Positions 1 to 9,400 of a stretch of 36,938 nucleotides of DNA are shown one piece after another; the stretch's first letter is position 1, and every line of letters begins with the position of its first letter. Under the pieces are notes generated by a model, which was not told the DNA's origin, did no database searches, and saw only the letters and a program-made list of their open reading frames with translations. The position numbers were made by a program, and so were the translations under genes. Origin of the DNA: Comamonadaceae bacterium 2PF (GTDB taxonomy: Bacteria; Pseudomonadota; Gammaproteobacteria; Burkholderiales; Burkholderiaceae_C); assembly GCA_005502875.1 (NCBI GenBank), contig SCMV01000039.1, positions 1 through 36,938 on the forward strand, written 5' to 3'.

Positions 1-372
1 GATGAGGGCCAAGCCCCGCCCGCAGGCCTGGTCAAGGTCGATCGCTCGGGTGGGGCTGGCGCCTCGGGTGTTGTCGCGGCGGTGCCAGAGGCCGCCAGCG
101 CCGCCAGCGCGCCACCACCGCCGCCTCGCGAGCCCGAGCTCGTGCTGCAGCTGGTGCGCACCGACCCGGTCAGCGGGCGGGGCTTGGCCCTCATCAACGA
201 CCGCTTGCTCGAGCCCGGTTCGCGCATCGAGGGCTGGACCTTGGTGGCGGTGAACTCGAACGAAGCTTTCTTGCAAGGCCCGCGTGGCCGCCTGCGCCTG
301 AGCCTCACAGGCGCCCAGGTGATCGAACGGAACCCGAAGTCGGCGCAGTCCCGCCGGGGACGAAAGGAATGA
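1..372 (+). CDS. mshK: MshK-like MSHA pilus biogenesis protein (C-terminal part)
   Basis: The frame is open from the first base to a TGA at 370-372, so the 5' end of the gene lies outside the window. The visible part has an Ala/Pro-rich linker followed by a short beta-rich domain of about 60 residues. It contains ALINDRLLEPGSRIEGW and then VAVNSNEAFLQ, the pattern of MshK and related PilP/GspB-type periplasmic proteins (an INxRxxxxGxxI turn followed by a V-x-L strand). In MSHA systems MshK sits with MshI and MshJ and links the inner-membrane platform to the secretin. Its stop overlaps the first possible start of the secretin gene by four bases (ATGA), so the two are probably translationally coupled. 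The domain is small and weakly conserved, so the name rests partly on its place directly before mshL. Confidence 0.65.
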   Translation, partial: DEGQAPPAGLVKVDRSGGAGASGVVAAVPEAASAASAPPPPPREPELVLQLVRTDPVSGRGLALINDRLLEPGSRIEGWTLVAVNSNEAFLQGPRGRLRLSLTGAQVIERNPKSAQSRRGRKE

Positions 373-2288
373 ACATGATCCGTACCTGCATCCTGGTGAT
401 GGTCAGTGGTGCCCTGGTCTGCCCGACGGCCGGCGCCAACTCCTCCATCCACCCTTGGCACCGAGGCAAGCCTTCGCTGAAGGACGCACCGTCGATGCGC
501 GTGGCACCCGAGGCGCTGGCCGACATCGATTGGGATCGGCTGCCGCCGACGGGCGCTGGCCCGGCATCCGCCGAGGCGGGCTCGCGCATGACCCTGACCC
601 TCGCGTCGCTGGGGCCCGTGCACGCCGAGGCGCGCCACGTGGCGCAGGCTACGGCTGCGGTGAACTCGCCCGTGGCGGCCCCAGCCCCTGTGCAAGCTCG
701 GCCCCTGCCGATGGCGGCTCAGCCGGTCGCGCCCGCCAGCCCGGTTGCCGCGCCAGCGATCACACCGATGGCCGCGCCGGTTTACGCGGCCCCGGCTGCA
801 GCGCCGGCTCGGGGGTTCGAGCCGCGCTTTGACCTGTCGGTGCACAACGCCCCCGCCGCGCAGGTCTTCTTGCAGCTGGGCGTGAACACGCCCTACAACA
901 TCCTGGTCTCGCCCGAGATCGCGGGCAACGTCACCTTGTCGCTCAAGCAGACCACGGTGCCCGAGGCGCTGGAGACGCTGCGCGAGCTCTTCGGTTACGA
1001 CTTCCGCATGGCCTCGGGCAACCGCGTTTTCGTGTACCCGAACACGGTGCAGACGCGGCTGTACAAGATCAACTACCTGCCAGGCCGTCGCGTGGGGGCA
1101 TCTGACTTGCGCGTGAGCTCCAGCTCGATCGGCCAGGGCTCGGGCGGCACCAGCACGGGCACCGGTTCGACCTCGGGCTCGTCGGGCTCCACGGTGACGC
1201 GGGGTCAGGACACGTCCTCGGTGCGCATGACCTCGGACACCGACTTCTGGCGCGAGGTGCAGGAAGCGCTGAGCAACCTGGTGGGCAAGGAGTCGGGCCG
1301 CAGCGTCACGCTCAACCCCAGCGCCGGGGTGATCGTGGTGCGCGCCACGCCGGCCGAGTTGCGCCAGGTGGGCGACTACCTGCGGGCCATCCAACTGACC
1401 ATCGAGCGCCAGGTGATGCTCGAGGCCAAGATCGTCGAGATCAAGCTGAGCAAGGGCTCGGAGACGGGCGTGAACTGGACGGCGTTCCGGGGCATCAACA
1501 GCGGCTCGACCAAGGTGGGGGGCATTGGCATGGCGCCGGGCATCTCGCTGAGCAACACCGGCTCGCTCATCGACGGCAACATCACGGTCGCGCCAGGTGT
1601 GTCGGCCGCCACCGGGGCACTTGGCAAGGGCTTTTATGGCCTGGCCTTCCAGTCGGCCAACTTCGCGGCCCTGCTGTCCTTCCTGGAAACGCAGGGCAAT
1701 GTGAAGGTGCTCTCGAGCCCGCGCATCGCCACGCTCAACAACCAGAAGGCCGTGCTCAAGGTGGGCAGCGACGAGCTGTTCGTCACCGGCGTGTCGACCA
1801 CGCAGACCAGCACCGGCAGCACCACCACGAGTTCGCCGACCTTGTCGCTGCAGCCCTTCTTCAGCGGCATCTCGCTGGACGTGACGCCGCAGATCGACGA
1901 GAACGGTGCGGTCATGCTGCACGTGCACCCGGCTGTCAGCTCGGTGTCGGAGATCCAGAAGGTGATCGACCTGGGTGAGCTGGGCCGCTACACCCTGCCG
2001 CTGGCGGCCAGCGCCATCAACGAGACCGACAGCATCGTGCGGGTGCGCGATGGTCAGATCGTGGCCATCGGTGGCCTGATGCAGCAGAACTCGGTCAACG
2101 ACCGCAGCGGTGTGCCGGGACTGAGCAGCCTGCCGGGCGTCGGGGGCCTGTTCCGCTACCAGGCCAACAGCGAGGAAAAGCACGAGCTGGTGATCCTGAT
2201 CAAACCGACCGTGATCAGCGAGGACGGCCAAGGCTGGCCTTCGGCGGACTCGGCCCTGGCTCGCTTCAACGAAGCGCAGCAGAACTGA
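369..2288 (+). CDS. mshL: MshL-like outer-membrane secretin of the MSHA pilus
   Basis: Predicted secretin forming the outer-membrane pore through which the pilus passes. The N-terminus looks like a signal peptide of about 24 residues. A Pro/Ala-rich stretch follows (about residues 95-150), then an STN-type secretin N domain (about 153-235, starting FDLSVHNAPAAQVFLQLG). A Gly/Ser/Thr-rich loop lies at about 250-283. The secretin beta-domain (about 430-616) contains VKVLSSPRIATLNNQKAVLK and the closing motif GVPGLSSLPGVGGLFR followed by ELVILIKPTVI. The length of 639 residues is usual for MshL/PilQ-type secretins. The start is open to question: ATG 369 overlaps the preceding stop, but AAGGA (364-368) is better spaced for ATG 375, two codons later. 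The usual mshM and mshN genes do not follow it; mshE does. Confidence 0.93.
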   Translation: MNMIRTCILVMVSGALVCPTAGANSSIHPWHRGKPSLKDAPSMRVAPEALADIDWDRLPPTGAGPASAEAGSRMTLTLASLGPVHAEARHVAQATAAVNSPVAAPAPVQARPLPMAAQPVAPASPVAAPAITPMAAPVYAAPAAAPARGFEPRFDLSVHNAPAAQVFLQLGVNTPYNILVSPEIAGNVTLSLKQTTVPEALETLRELFGYDFRMASGNRVFVYPNTVQTRLYKINYLPGRRVGASDLRVSSSSIGQGSGGTSTGTGSTSGSSGSTVTRGQDTSSVRMTSDTDFWREVQEALSNLVGKESGRSVTLNPSAGVIVVRATPAELRQVGDYLRAIQLTIERQVMLEAKIVEIKLSKGSETGVNWTAFRGINSGSTKVGGIGMAPGISLSNTGSLIDGNITVAPGVSAATGALGKGFYGLAFQSANFAALLSFLETQGNVKVLSSPRIATLNNQKAVLKVGSDELFVTGVSTTQTSTGSTTTSSPTLSLQPFFSGISLDVTPQIDENGAVMLHVHPAVSSVSEIQKVIDLGELGRYTLPLAASAINETDSIVRVRDGQIVAIGGLMQQNSVNDRSGVPGLSSLPGVGGLFRYQANSEEKHELVILIKPTVISEDGQGWPSADSALARFNEAQQN

Positions 2289-2309
2289 CCGCCCCACGGA
2301 GAGAGCACC

Positions 2310-4019
2310 ATGTCCCGCCCACAGCGCTTTCGACTCGGTGACCTGCTGGTGCAGGACGCCCTGATCTCCACCGAACAGCTCGAGCAGGCGCTGGCCGAGC
2401 AACGCAGCAGCGGCCGCAAGCTGGGCCAGGTGCTGATCGACCACGGCTGGATCACCGAAGCACAGATCGCCAAGGCGGTGGCGCGCCAGCTGCGCGCGCC
2501 CTACATCGACCTGGTGCACTTCCCGATCCGGCCGGAGCTGGCGCAAACGCTGCCCGAGGCCCACGCACGCCGCCTGCACGCCATCGTGCTGGAGGACACG
2601 CCGTCGGGCCTGATGGTGGGCATGGCCGACCCGACCGACATCTACGCCTACGACGAGATCGCGCGCCTGCTCAAGCGCAACGTGGACATGGCGGTGGTCA
2701 CCGACAGCCACCTGCAGGCCGCGCTCGACCGCGTCTACCACTCCAAGCAGGAGATCGAAGGCCTGGCCCGCGAGCTGACCACCGAGCTGGCCAGCCTGGA
2801 GACCGACCTCGGCGACCTGCTGGGCATGGACACCACCAGCAACGAAGACGCGCCCGTGGTGCGCCTGCTGTACTCGGTGTTCGAGCAGGCGCTGCGCCTG
2901 CGCGCCTCCGACATCCACATCGAGCCGCAGGAAAAGCAGCTGCGCATCCGCTTTCGCATCGACGGCGTGCTGCACGTGCAGACCGAGGCCGACGCCAAGA
3001 TCGCCTCGGCCGTGGCCTTGCGCCTGAAACTCATGTCGGGCCTGGACATCTCTGAAAAGCGCCTGCCGCAAGACGGCCGTTTCGCCGTGCGCCTCAAAGA
3101 CGGCAACGTCGACGTGCGGATCTCGACCCTGCCATCGCAGCACGGTGAATCGGTGGTCATGCGTTTGCTCAGCCAGAGCGCCGGCATGCTCGACCTCGAC
3201 CGCCTGAAGCTGCCGCCGGCCATGCGCGACGCCTTCTACCGCGCCATCGACAAGCCCAGCGGCCTGATCCTGGTGACGGGCCCCACCGGCTCGGGCAAAA
3301 CCACGACGCTGTACGGCGCACTCAATGCGCTCAACAGCACCGAGCGCAAGATCATCACCGTCGAAGACCCGGTCGAGTACCGCCTGCCCGGCTTGAACCA
3401 GGTGCAGGTGATGGAGAAGATCGATCTGACCTTCGAGAAGGTGCTGCGCTCGGCCCTGCGGCAAGACCCGGACGTCATCCTCGTGGGTGAAATGCGCGAC
3501 CGCGAGACCGCCGAGATCGGCATGCGCGCGGCCATGACAGGGCACTTGGTGCTGTCGACGCTGCACACCAACGATTCGATCTCCACGCCCGCGCGGCTCA
3601 TGGACATGGGCGTGCCCGCCTGGATGGTGGCCATGTCGCTGCAGATGGTGGTGGCCCAGCGCCTGGTGCGCACCATCTGCGCCAACTGCTCTGCACCCCA
3701 CACGCCCACCGACCAGGAGGTGGCGATGCTGCACCGCCTGGCCGGCCCCGACGCTGACCTCAGCCGCCTGCGCAAGGGCAAGGGCTGCCCGGACTGCAGC
3801 CAGACGGGCTTCAGGGGGCGCACCGGCGTCTACGAGTTCCTGGAGATGACGCTGCCGCTGATCGACGCCATCACCTCCCCGCAAGCGGGCCTGTTCACGC
3901 AGAAAGCCCGCGAGCAGATGGCCGGACAGACCCTGCGGCGCGACGCCGTGCGCCTGGTCATGGAAGGCCTGACCACGGTGGACGAGGCCATGCGCGTGAG
4001 CGCGGAAATCGACGCCTGA
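2310..4019 (+). CDS. mshE: MshE-like pilus extension ATPase with c-di-GMP-binding MshEN domain
   Basis: Cytoplasmic hexameric GspE/PilB-family ATPase that powers pilus assembly. The N-terminal MshEN domain (about residues 5-140) has both copies of the 24-residue cyclic di-GMP motif in tandem. The first starts RLGDLLVQDALI and ends in AEQ; the second starts KLGQVLIDHGWI and ends in ARQ. The usual Gly at motif position 10 is Ala in the first copy and Gly in the second. The catalytic half has Walker A GPTGSGKT near residue 324, the Asp box VEDPVEYRLPG, Walker B DVILVGEMRD near 385, the His box STLHTND, and two CxxC pairs near 457 and 493 for a structural zinc. GGAG precedes the ATG by eight bases. 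It lies 21 bases after mshL and 7 before mshG, so it belongs to the same transcription unit. Binding of c-di-GMP is inferred from family knowledge. Confidence 0.95.
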   Translation: MSRPQRFRLGDLLVQDALISTEQLEQALAEQRSSGRKLGQVLIDHGWITEAQIAKAVARQLRAPYIDLVHFPIRPELAQTLPEAHARRLHAIVLEDTPSGLMVGMADPTDIYAYDEIARLLKRNVDMAVVTDSHLQAALDRVYHSKQEIEGLARELTTELASLETDLGDLLGMDTTSNEDAPVVRLLYSVFEQALRLRASDIHIEPQEKQLRIRFRIDGVLHVQTEADAKIASAVALRLKLMSGLDISEKRLPQDGRFAVRLKDGNVDVRISTLPSQHGESVVMRLLSQSAGMLDLDRLKLPPAMRDAFYRAIDKPSGLILVTGPTGSGKTTTLYGALNALNSTERKIITVEDPVEYRLPGLNQVQVMEKIDLTFEKVLRSALRQDPDVILVGEMRDRETAEIGMRAAMTGHLVLSTLHTNDSISTPARLMDMGVPAWMVAMSLQMVVAQRLVRTICANCSAPHTPTDQEVAMLHRLAGPDADLSRLRKGKGCPDCSQTGFRGRTGVYEFLEMTLPLIDAITSPQAGLFTQKAREQMAGQTLRRDAVRLVMEGLTTVDEAMRVSAEIDA

Positions 4020-4026
4020 GGACCGC

Positions 4027-5259
4027 ATGAGCCGCTTTCACTACACCGCCCGCGGACCCCACGGCCCTGTGCAAGGCGTGCAGGAAGCCGCCTCGGCCGC
4101 CGCCGTCGCCGACGAGCTGCGCGGCAAGGGCTGGGTGCCGCTGACGATCAAGGCCGATGCGCCGACGGCGGCCAAGGGCGTGTCCGCCCCCGTGGCGCAG
4201 CCCGCCTGGATGGCGCCCAAGGTGCAACCGCAGGACGTGATGCTGTTCAGCAAGCAGCTGTTCACGCTGATCAAGGCCGGTGTGCCGCTGCTGCGCGCGC
4301 TCAATGGCTTGCAGGAAACGGCCATCAACCCCACGTTCAAGACCGTGGTGGGTGACCTGCGTCGCAGCCTGGAGGCGGGTGTGGACCTGTCCGGCGCCAT
4401 GGCCCAGCACCCTAAGGTGTTCGACAACTTCTATGTGTCGATGGTGCGCGTGGGCGAGGCCTCGGGCCAGCTCGAAGAGGTGTTCAAACGACTGGCCGAT
4501 CACCTGCAGTTCGAGGCCGCCATGCGCCAGCAGGTCAAGTCGGCCATGCGCTACCCGAGTTTTGTGATCATGGCCATGGCCGGCGCCATCGGCGTCATCA
4601 ACGTGATGGTGATCCCGTCGTTCGCGGGTGTGTTCAAGAGCATGGGGGCCGAGCTGCCCATCCTCACCAAGCTGCTGGTGGGCACGTCCAACTTCACGCT
4701 CGACAACGGCGGCACGCTGGTGGGCGCGGCGATGGGCTTGTTCCTGCTGTGGCGCCACTGGAAAAAGAGCCCGCAGGGCCGCCCCATCTGGGACCGCATG
4801 GTGCTGAACTTCCCGCTGGTGGGCCCCATCGTGACCAAGGCGGCGCTGTCGCGCTTCGCGCGCGCCTTCTCGCTGTCGCTGCGCAGCGGCGTGCCCATGG
4901 AGCGTGCGCTGCTGGGCGTGGCCCAGACGGCCGACAACGCCCACCTGGCCACGGCCATCGAGTCGATGAAAGACCGCGTCATGCGCGGCGAGTCTTTGGC
5001 GTCTTCTGCGGCCAGCACGGGCGTGTTCACGCCCATGGCGGTGCAGATGATCGCCATCGGTGAGGAGACCGGCATGCTCGACGACCTGCTCGACGAAGTG
5101 GGCGAGATGTACAACAACGACGTGCAGTACGCGCTCAAGACGCTGTCTCAGCAGATCGAGCCGATCCTGGTCGTGTTCATGGGGGGGCTGGTGCTCGTGC
5201 TGGCCCTGGGTGTGTTTCTTCCGATGTGGAATTTGGGGCAGGTCACCCTCAAGCATTGA
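4027..5259 (+). CDS. mshG: MshG-like inner-membrane platform protein (GspF/PilC family)
   Basis: Polytopic inner-membrane protein that couples the ATPase to pilin insertion. The 410 residues contain an N-terminal segment, then two T2SSF/GspF domains (about residues 70-195 and 270-395). Each domain has the family pattern FSKQLFTLIKAGVPLLRAL or FARAFSLSLRSGVPMERAL, followed by an (I/V)xxGExxGxLxxxL element (VRVGEASGQLEEVF and IAIGEETGMLDDLLDEVG). Hydrophobic membrane helices lie near 175-195, 225-245 and 375-400. GAGGA at 4018-4022 overlaps the mshE stop and serves as its ribosome site. The gene ends 86 bases before the first pilin start, a stretch that contains a small hairpin. Length and domain order are normal for the family. 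Confidence 0.94.
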   Translation: MSRFHYTARGPHGPVQGVQEAASAAAVADELRGKGWVPLTIKADAPTAAKGVSAPVAQPAWMAPKVQPQDVMLFSKQLFTLIKAGVPLLRALNGLQETAINPTFKTVVGDLRRSLEAGVDLSGAMAQHPKVFDNFYVSMVRVGEASGQLEEVFKRLADHLQFEAAMRQQVKSAMRYPSFVIMAMAGAIGVINVMVIPSFAGVFKSMGAELPILTKLLVGTSNFTLDNGGTLVGAAMGLFLLWRHWKKSPQGRPIWDRMVLNFPLVGPIVTKAALSRFARAFSLSLRSGVPMERALLGVAQTADNAHLATAIESMKDRVMRGESLASSAASTGVFTPMAVQMIAIGEETGMLDDLLDEVGEMYNNDVQYALKTLSQQIEPILVVFMGGLVLVLALGVFLPMWNLGQVTLKH

Positions 5260-5276
5260 GGACAACTGCCGAAACA

Positions 5277-5290
5277 GCACGTGAACGTGC
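5277..5290 (+). terminator. Small hairpin between mshG and the first pilin, possible attenuator
   Basis: GCACG and CGTGC form a five-base-pair stem around a TGAA loop, and TTTT follows three bases later (5294-5297). A second inverted repeat, GCCGG (5301-5305) and CCGGC (5318-5322), lies just downstream. The T run is short, so this is at best a weak terminator or attenuator. It could also be a processing site that lets the abundant pilin transcript be separated from the low-level assembly genes. No convincing sigma-70 promoter was recognised in the same gap. Confidence 0.3.
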
Positions 5291-5345
5291 AACTTTTACC
5301 GCCGGTCAGCAGGGCATCCGGCGTCCTTCGCAGAAAGAGGTCATC

Positions 5346-5801
5346 ATGAAATCGTCGATCCGTTCCATTTCTCGCCGCGCCCAGGCCGGCTTCACGATGA
5401 TCGAGCTGATCGTCGTCATCGTGATCCTGGGCATCCTGGCCGCCACGGCCCTGCCCAAGTTCATCGATTTGCGCTCCGATGCATCCAAGTCTGCGCTCGA
5501 TGGCGTCGCTGGCAACCTGGCCAGCGCCATGTCGGTGAACTACGCCGGCTGCTCGGCCGTCAACCACGTGGTGACCGCGAACAAGTGCGTCAAGATCGCC
5601 GATTGCCAGGACGCCGCAGGGCTGCTGCAGGGCGTCACCGCCGCCGCAGGTGTCTTCACGCTGGGCAACAACACCTACACCATCGCCAGCGCGACCACCA
5701 ACCTGGGCACCAACGGCGGCACCACCGCTTGCTCGGTGACCACGCCGGTGGGCTCCTCCACGCTCTCGGCCAGCTTCACCGCGATCGGCGCTGGCAACTG
5801 A
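5346..5801 (+). CDS. mshA: MshA-like type IV pilin, first of two tandem copies
   Basis: Predicted structural pilin of 151 residues. A positively charged leader (MKSSIRSISRRAQAG) ends at the Gly expected for prepilin peptidase, followed by FTMIELIVVIVILGILAATA with Phe at +1 and Glu at +5. The helix continues ALPKFIDLRSDASKSA. The C-terminal part is Gly/Thr/Ser-rich and beta-like, with cysteines in the pattern YAGCS, NKCV, ADCQD and TACSV that could form two disulfides. The frame is open further upstream, but ATG 5346 is preceded by AAAGAGG five bases away and gives a normal leader, so it is chosen. The mature N-terminus is nearly identical to that of the next gene, while the C-terminal halves have diverged. 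Confidence 0.92.
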   Translation: MKSSIRSISRRAQAGFTMIELIVVIVILGILAATALPKFIDLRSDASKSALDGVAGNLASAMSVNYAGCSAVNHVVTANKCVKIADCQDAAGLLQGVTAAAGVFTLGNNTYTIASATTNLGTNGGTTACSVTTPVGSSTLSASFTAIGAGN

Positions 5802-5812
5802 TGAGCGGTGTT

Positions 5813-5842
5813 GAGTCAGGCTGCCCTCTGGGCGCTTGACTC
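5813..5842 (+). other. Strong RNA hairpin in the leader of the second pilin gene
   Basis: Left arm GAGTCAGGC (5813-5821) pairs with GCTTGACTC (5834-5842) with one G-U pair. After a single bulged T at 5822, GCCC pairs with GGGC around a TCT loop. This gives a 13-base-pair stem. It starts 11 bases after the stop of the first pilin and ends 7 bases before the ATG of the second, where a ribosome site would be expected; none is visible. There is no T run, so it is not a classical terminator. It may act as an mRNA stabiliser for the upstream pilin message, as a processing site, or as a block on translation of the second pilin. Confidence 0.6.
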
Positions 5843-5849
5843 GGCGTGC

Positions 5850-6293
5850 ATGAAAGCGACCGTGCAGCACCAACACCGAGGCTTCACCATGATCGAGCTG
5901 ATCGTGGTGATCGTGATCCTGGGCATCCTGGCGGCCACCGCCTTGCCCAAGTTCATCGACCTGCGCTCGGATGCCCTGAACAGTTCTGCCAACGGCATGG
6001 CCGGCAGCCTCACCAGCGCCATGTCGGTGAACTACGGCGGCTGCTCCGCCACCGCTCACAGCACCGCAGGCGGCAATGCCGACAAGTGCCGCCAGGTGAG
6101 CAACTGCACCGATGGCGCCGCCTTGCTGCAAGGCGTCACGGCCAACCCGTTCACCCAGGCGGGCACGACCTTCACCATCACCGCTGCGGCCCTCGGCGCC
6201 AACGGCTCGACCGCCTCTTGCGAGCTGACGTTGACGCGGTCCGGCTCGAGTGCGGTGGTCGCGCACTTCACCGGCATCTCTGCGGGCAACTGA
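5850..6293 (+). CDS. MshA-like type IV pilin, second tandem copy
   Basis: Pilin of 147 residues with a short leader MKATVQHQHRG, then FTMIELIVVIVILGILAATA and LPKFIDLRSDALNSSANGMAG. The first 31 mature residues match the preceding pilin exactly, whereas the C-terminal domain differs, apart from shared landmarks such as AMSVNY, GCS, the AALLQGVT motif and a final AGN. It also has two likely disulfide pairs (GCS/DKC and SNC/SCEL). ATG 5850 is chosen because it gives a normal leader. GTG 5808 is in frame but would add a Trp-containing extension and would place the start before the hairpin at 5813-5842. No Shine-Dalgarno sequence precedes ATG 5850. Which copy is the main filament subunit cannot be told from sequence. 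Confidence 0.88.
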   Translation: MKATVQHQHRGFTMIELIVVIVILGILAATALPKFIDLRSDALNSSANGMAGSLTSAMSVNYGGCSATAHSTAGGNADKCRQVSNCTDGAALLQGVTANPFTQAGTTFTITAAALGANGSTASCELTLTRSGSSAVVAHFTGISAGN

Positions 6294-6416
6294 TCGCCGT
6301 CTGCGTGACTTTCTGCACCGCTTTTCGCGCGGCGTGCACCGACAAGCTCAAGTCCGAAAATGCGCGGGCCGAAAATGTGACAAATCGCTTCACGATGTCG
6401 CAGTCGGAGTCACCCC

Positions 6417-9400
6417 ATGCCGCAGTTCTCCCGGTTTCGCTCCTGCCGTGCCTGGCTTGCCGCCTCGCTGCTGGCTTGCGCTTTCCCGGCGGTGGCCGGG
6501 CTATCGGTCTACACCGACTGGAGCACCCTGCCGCCGGTGAGTGCGGCCAACCAGCGCACGGTTGATTTCAGCGGCGCGTCCACGCTGGCCAATGAGGGCG
6601 CGTCTCGCCTGACCCACACCTCATCGGCGTCCACCTGTCCCAAGTTGTTTGGCCTTTGCTTGCTGGGCACGTCGTCGGGCGGGGTCAGCCTGACATCGGT
6701 GGTCACTGGCCTGCTGGGCTATTCGGGCAACTCGCTGGGACTGACTTCCGGTGTGAATTCGGGGGGCAATTCGTCCGCGCAATCGACGATCAACTTCGTC
6801 AACCCGACGCCCTATGTGGGCTTCATGTGGAACGCGCAGTTCGTTTCGCAGAACACGCAGTTCGTCAACCTCACCCTGGAAGACAACAGCGTTGTCACCT
6901 TGAAGAACTGCCGCGAAAGCTGGAACCCGCAATGCGTGGGCGCCTACGTGCCGCAGAACTGGATCGCCGACGTGTTCAACGTGCTGGCCGGCTGGTTCCT
7001 GGGTGACATCGTCACCACCTACCCGCTGTACGTCATGTACCAGCCCAGCGACGGCAAGAAGATCAAGTCGGTTCAGTTCGTCAGCGAGGAGTGCCGCAAC
7101 TGCGGTTTCCTGTCATCCGACACGTCCCAGACCACGAACATCGACTACCTGACCTATGTGGATGCGGCCGTCGTGCCCCACCACCTGCGCGTGAGCGCCA
7201 ACTCGAACGCCAAGGCCGCCAACGAAGACGTGGCCTACACCGTCACCGCCTGCGGCAACGCCGATTGCAGCCTGCCCTACACCACGGGCGTCACCGGCAC
7301 GCTGACTTTCTCCGGGGCCTCTCCGTCCACGCCCAGCATGGGCTTCTCCATCCCCGCGGGACCCACCAACAGCACCACCGTGACCATGCAGTACACGGGC
7401 TCGGGCACCGGCACGGTGGCCATGTCGGCCCACACGCCCACCCCCAGCAACACGCCCAAGGTGTTCTGCGGCATGGGCGCCACGCCCACCAGCGGTGGCA
7501 CCTGCGCGATCACGGTCACACCGCCTGTGCACCACTACCGCGTGACGACGCCTGAAGCGAGCGGCCTGACCTGCGAGACGGTGACCTACACGATCAAGGC
7601 CTGCTCGAACGACACCTGCTCGACGGTGCTGACCACCGGAGCCACCGGCACCTTGGTGCTGTCTGGCGCCACCCCGGTCAACAGCGCCGGTTTCACCACG
7701 AACGCCTCGGGGCTGGCCACCGTGACGGTGCGCACCACCACGCCTGGCGCGGTGATCGCCAGCCTGTCGGGCGCCTCGCCCACGGCTCAGAACGCCCTGC
7801 GCTGCGGCATGGGGGTGAGCCCAGTTGCCGGCAACAGCTGCACCTACACCGCCGACCAGACCAAGTTCAAGTTCGACGTGCCGCACCACGTGGGCGGCAC
7901 CTCGCAGACGGTGGTGGTCAATGCCCTGCGCTCGGTTGAAAACGGTGCGCGCTGCGCCGCCGCCTTCGCGACCACCGAAAAGAGCGTGGCTTTCACCTGC
8001 ACCTCGGCCAGCCACAGTGGCCTGACGGGCTCCGTTGCCCTGCAAGGCAATGGCACCGGCGCCGCCATGGGCAGCTGCAACGGCTCGGCCCTGGCGCACA
8101 CGCTGAAGTTCGACAGCAACGGCCAGGCCTCGATCAACCTCAGCTATGCCGAAGCGGGCGAAACCAACATCACGGCCAGCTACAGCGGTGCGGGCGCCGA
8201 AGCCAGCCTGAGCATGAGCGGCACCGACAGCTTCATCACCGTGCCCAAGACCTTGTCCATGGTGGCGAGCGGGCCCTACGTGGCCGGTAACGCGGGCGTG
8301 ACCTCGCCCGCCACCCTGACCGTCACCGCCTTGAACCAGAACGACCAGGTGATGACCGCCTTCGGCAACGAGTTGAGCAACCCCGCGCGCATCACGGTCA
8401 GCAAGACCGGGCAGTCGCCAACGGGCACCGACGCCAACGTGGTCGACCCGGTCATCGCGATGAACAACATGGCCTCTGGCGTGGCCACGGGGGCCTTGCG
8501 CTGGGTCGAGGTCGGCACCTTGAACCTGGCTGCATCGCTCAACGTGGGCTCGGTCTACAACAACGCAGGCATCGCGGTTTCGGGCAGCGTCTCGGCCGTG
8601 GGCCCCTTCGTGCCCCACCGCTTCGATGTCGAGGTGACGCAGGGCTGTGCGGCCTCGGGCAAGTCGGCCTTCACTTACAGCGGCCAGCCTTTCACCACCA
8701 AGGTGACGGCGCGCAACGCCGATGGCGGCACCACCCTCAACCACGACGGACGCAGCAGCATGTCCGCCTACTTTGCCAAGGCCGCCACGCTGTCCGGGGC
8801 GTCGTCGACCGGATCGGCCGGCAGCCTGACGGGCACGGCCATCGCCGCGTCCGACTTCGCCAAGGGCGTGGCCACGGTGACCCCGACCTACGCCTTCACC
8901 ACCAAGGCCACGGCGCCTGCCAGCATCACCCTCAGCGCGGCGGAGAACTCGCCCGGCACCGTGAACTCGTCGGCTGGCAGCAGCGGTGTGGCGCAGGTGC
9001 GAAGCGGCCGGCTGTTCCTGTCCAACGCCTTCGGGTCTGGGCGCACCGCCTTGAAGGTGCCCGCACAGTTGCAGTTCTGGAGCGGCAAGGCCTGGGTGCT
9101 CAACGGCGATGACAGCTGCAGCGTGGTCCCCAATGACGCGGTGATCCTGGCGCGTTACCTCGACAGCAAGGGCGCCTCGACGTCGGCTTGGGGCAGCGTG
9201 AGCGCCACGGGCTTCACGGCCAGCTCGGGCCAGGGCAACATCACCCTGTCGGCGCCCACGGGCGGCGCCACCGGCAGCATCGACCTGGCCGTCAACCTGG
9301 GCGACACCGCCACCGATGCATCCTGCCTGAGTGCGCACCCCAGCGGTGGCAAGGCCCAGCGCGCCTGGTTGCGCGGCCCCCATGGCGCGTGCTCTGGTGC

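Noticed and set aside
3958-5292. A 444-codon minus-strand frame under mshG
   Set aside because: The protein is His/Arg/Gln-rich without any motif and lies opposite a clear GspF-family gene.
5808-5852. GTG 5808 as start of the second pilin
   Set aside because: It would give a long leader containing Trp and no ribosome site. ATG 5850 yields a normal short basic leader ending at the cleavage Gly.
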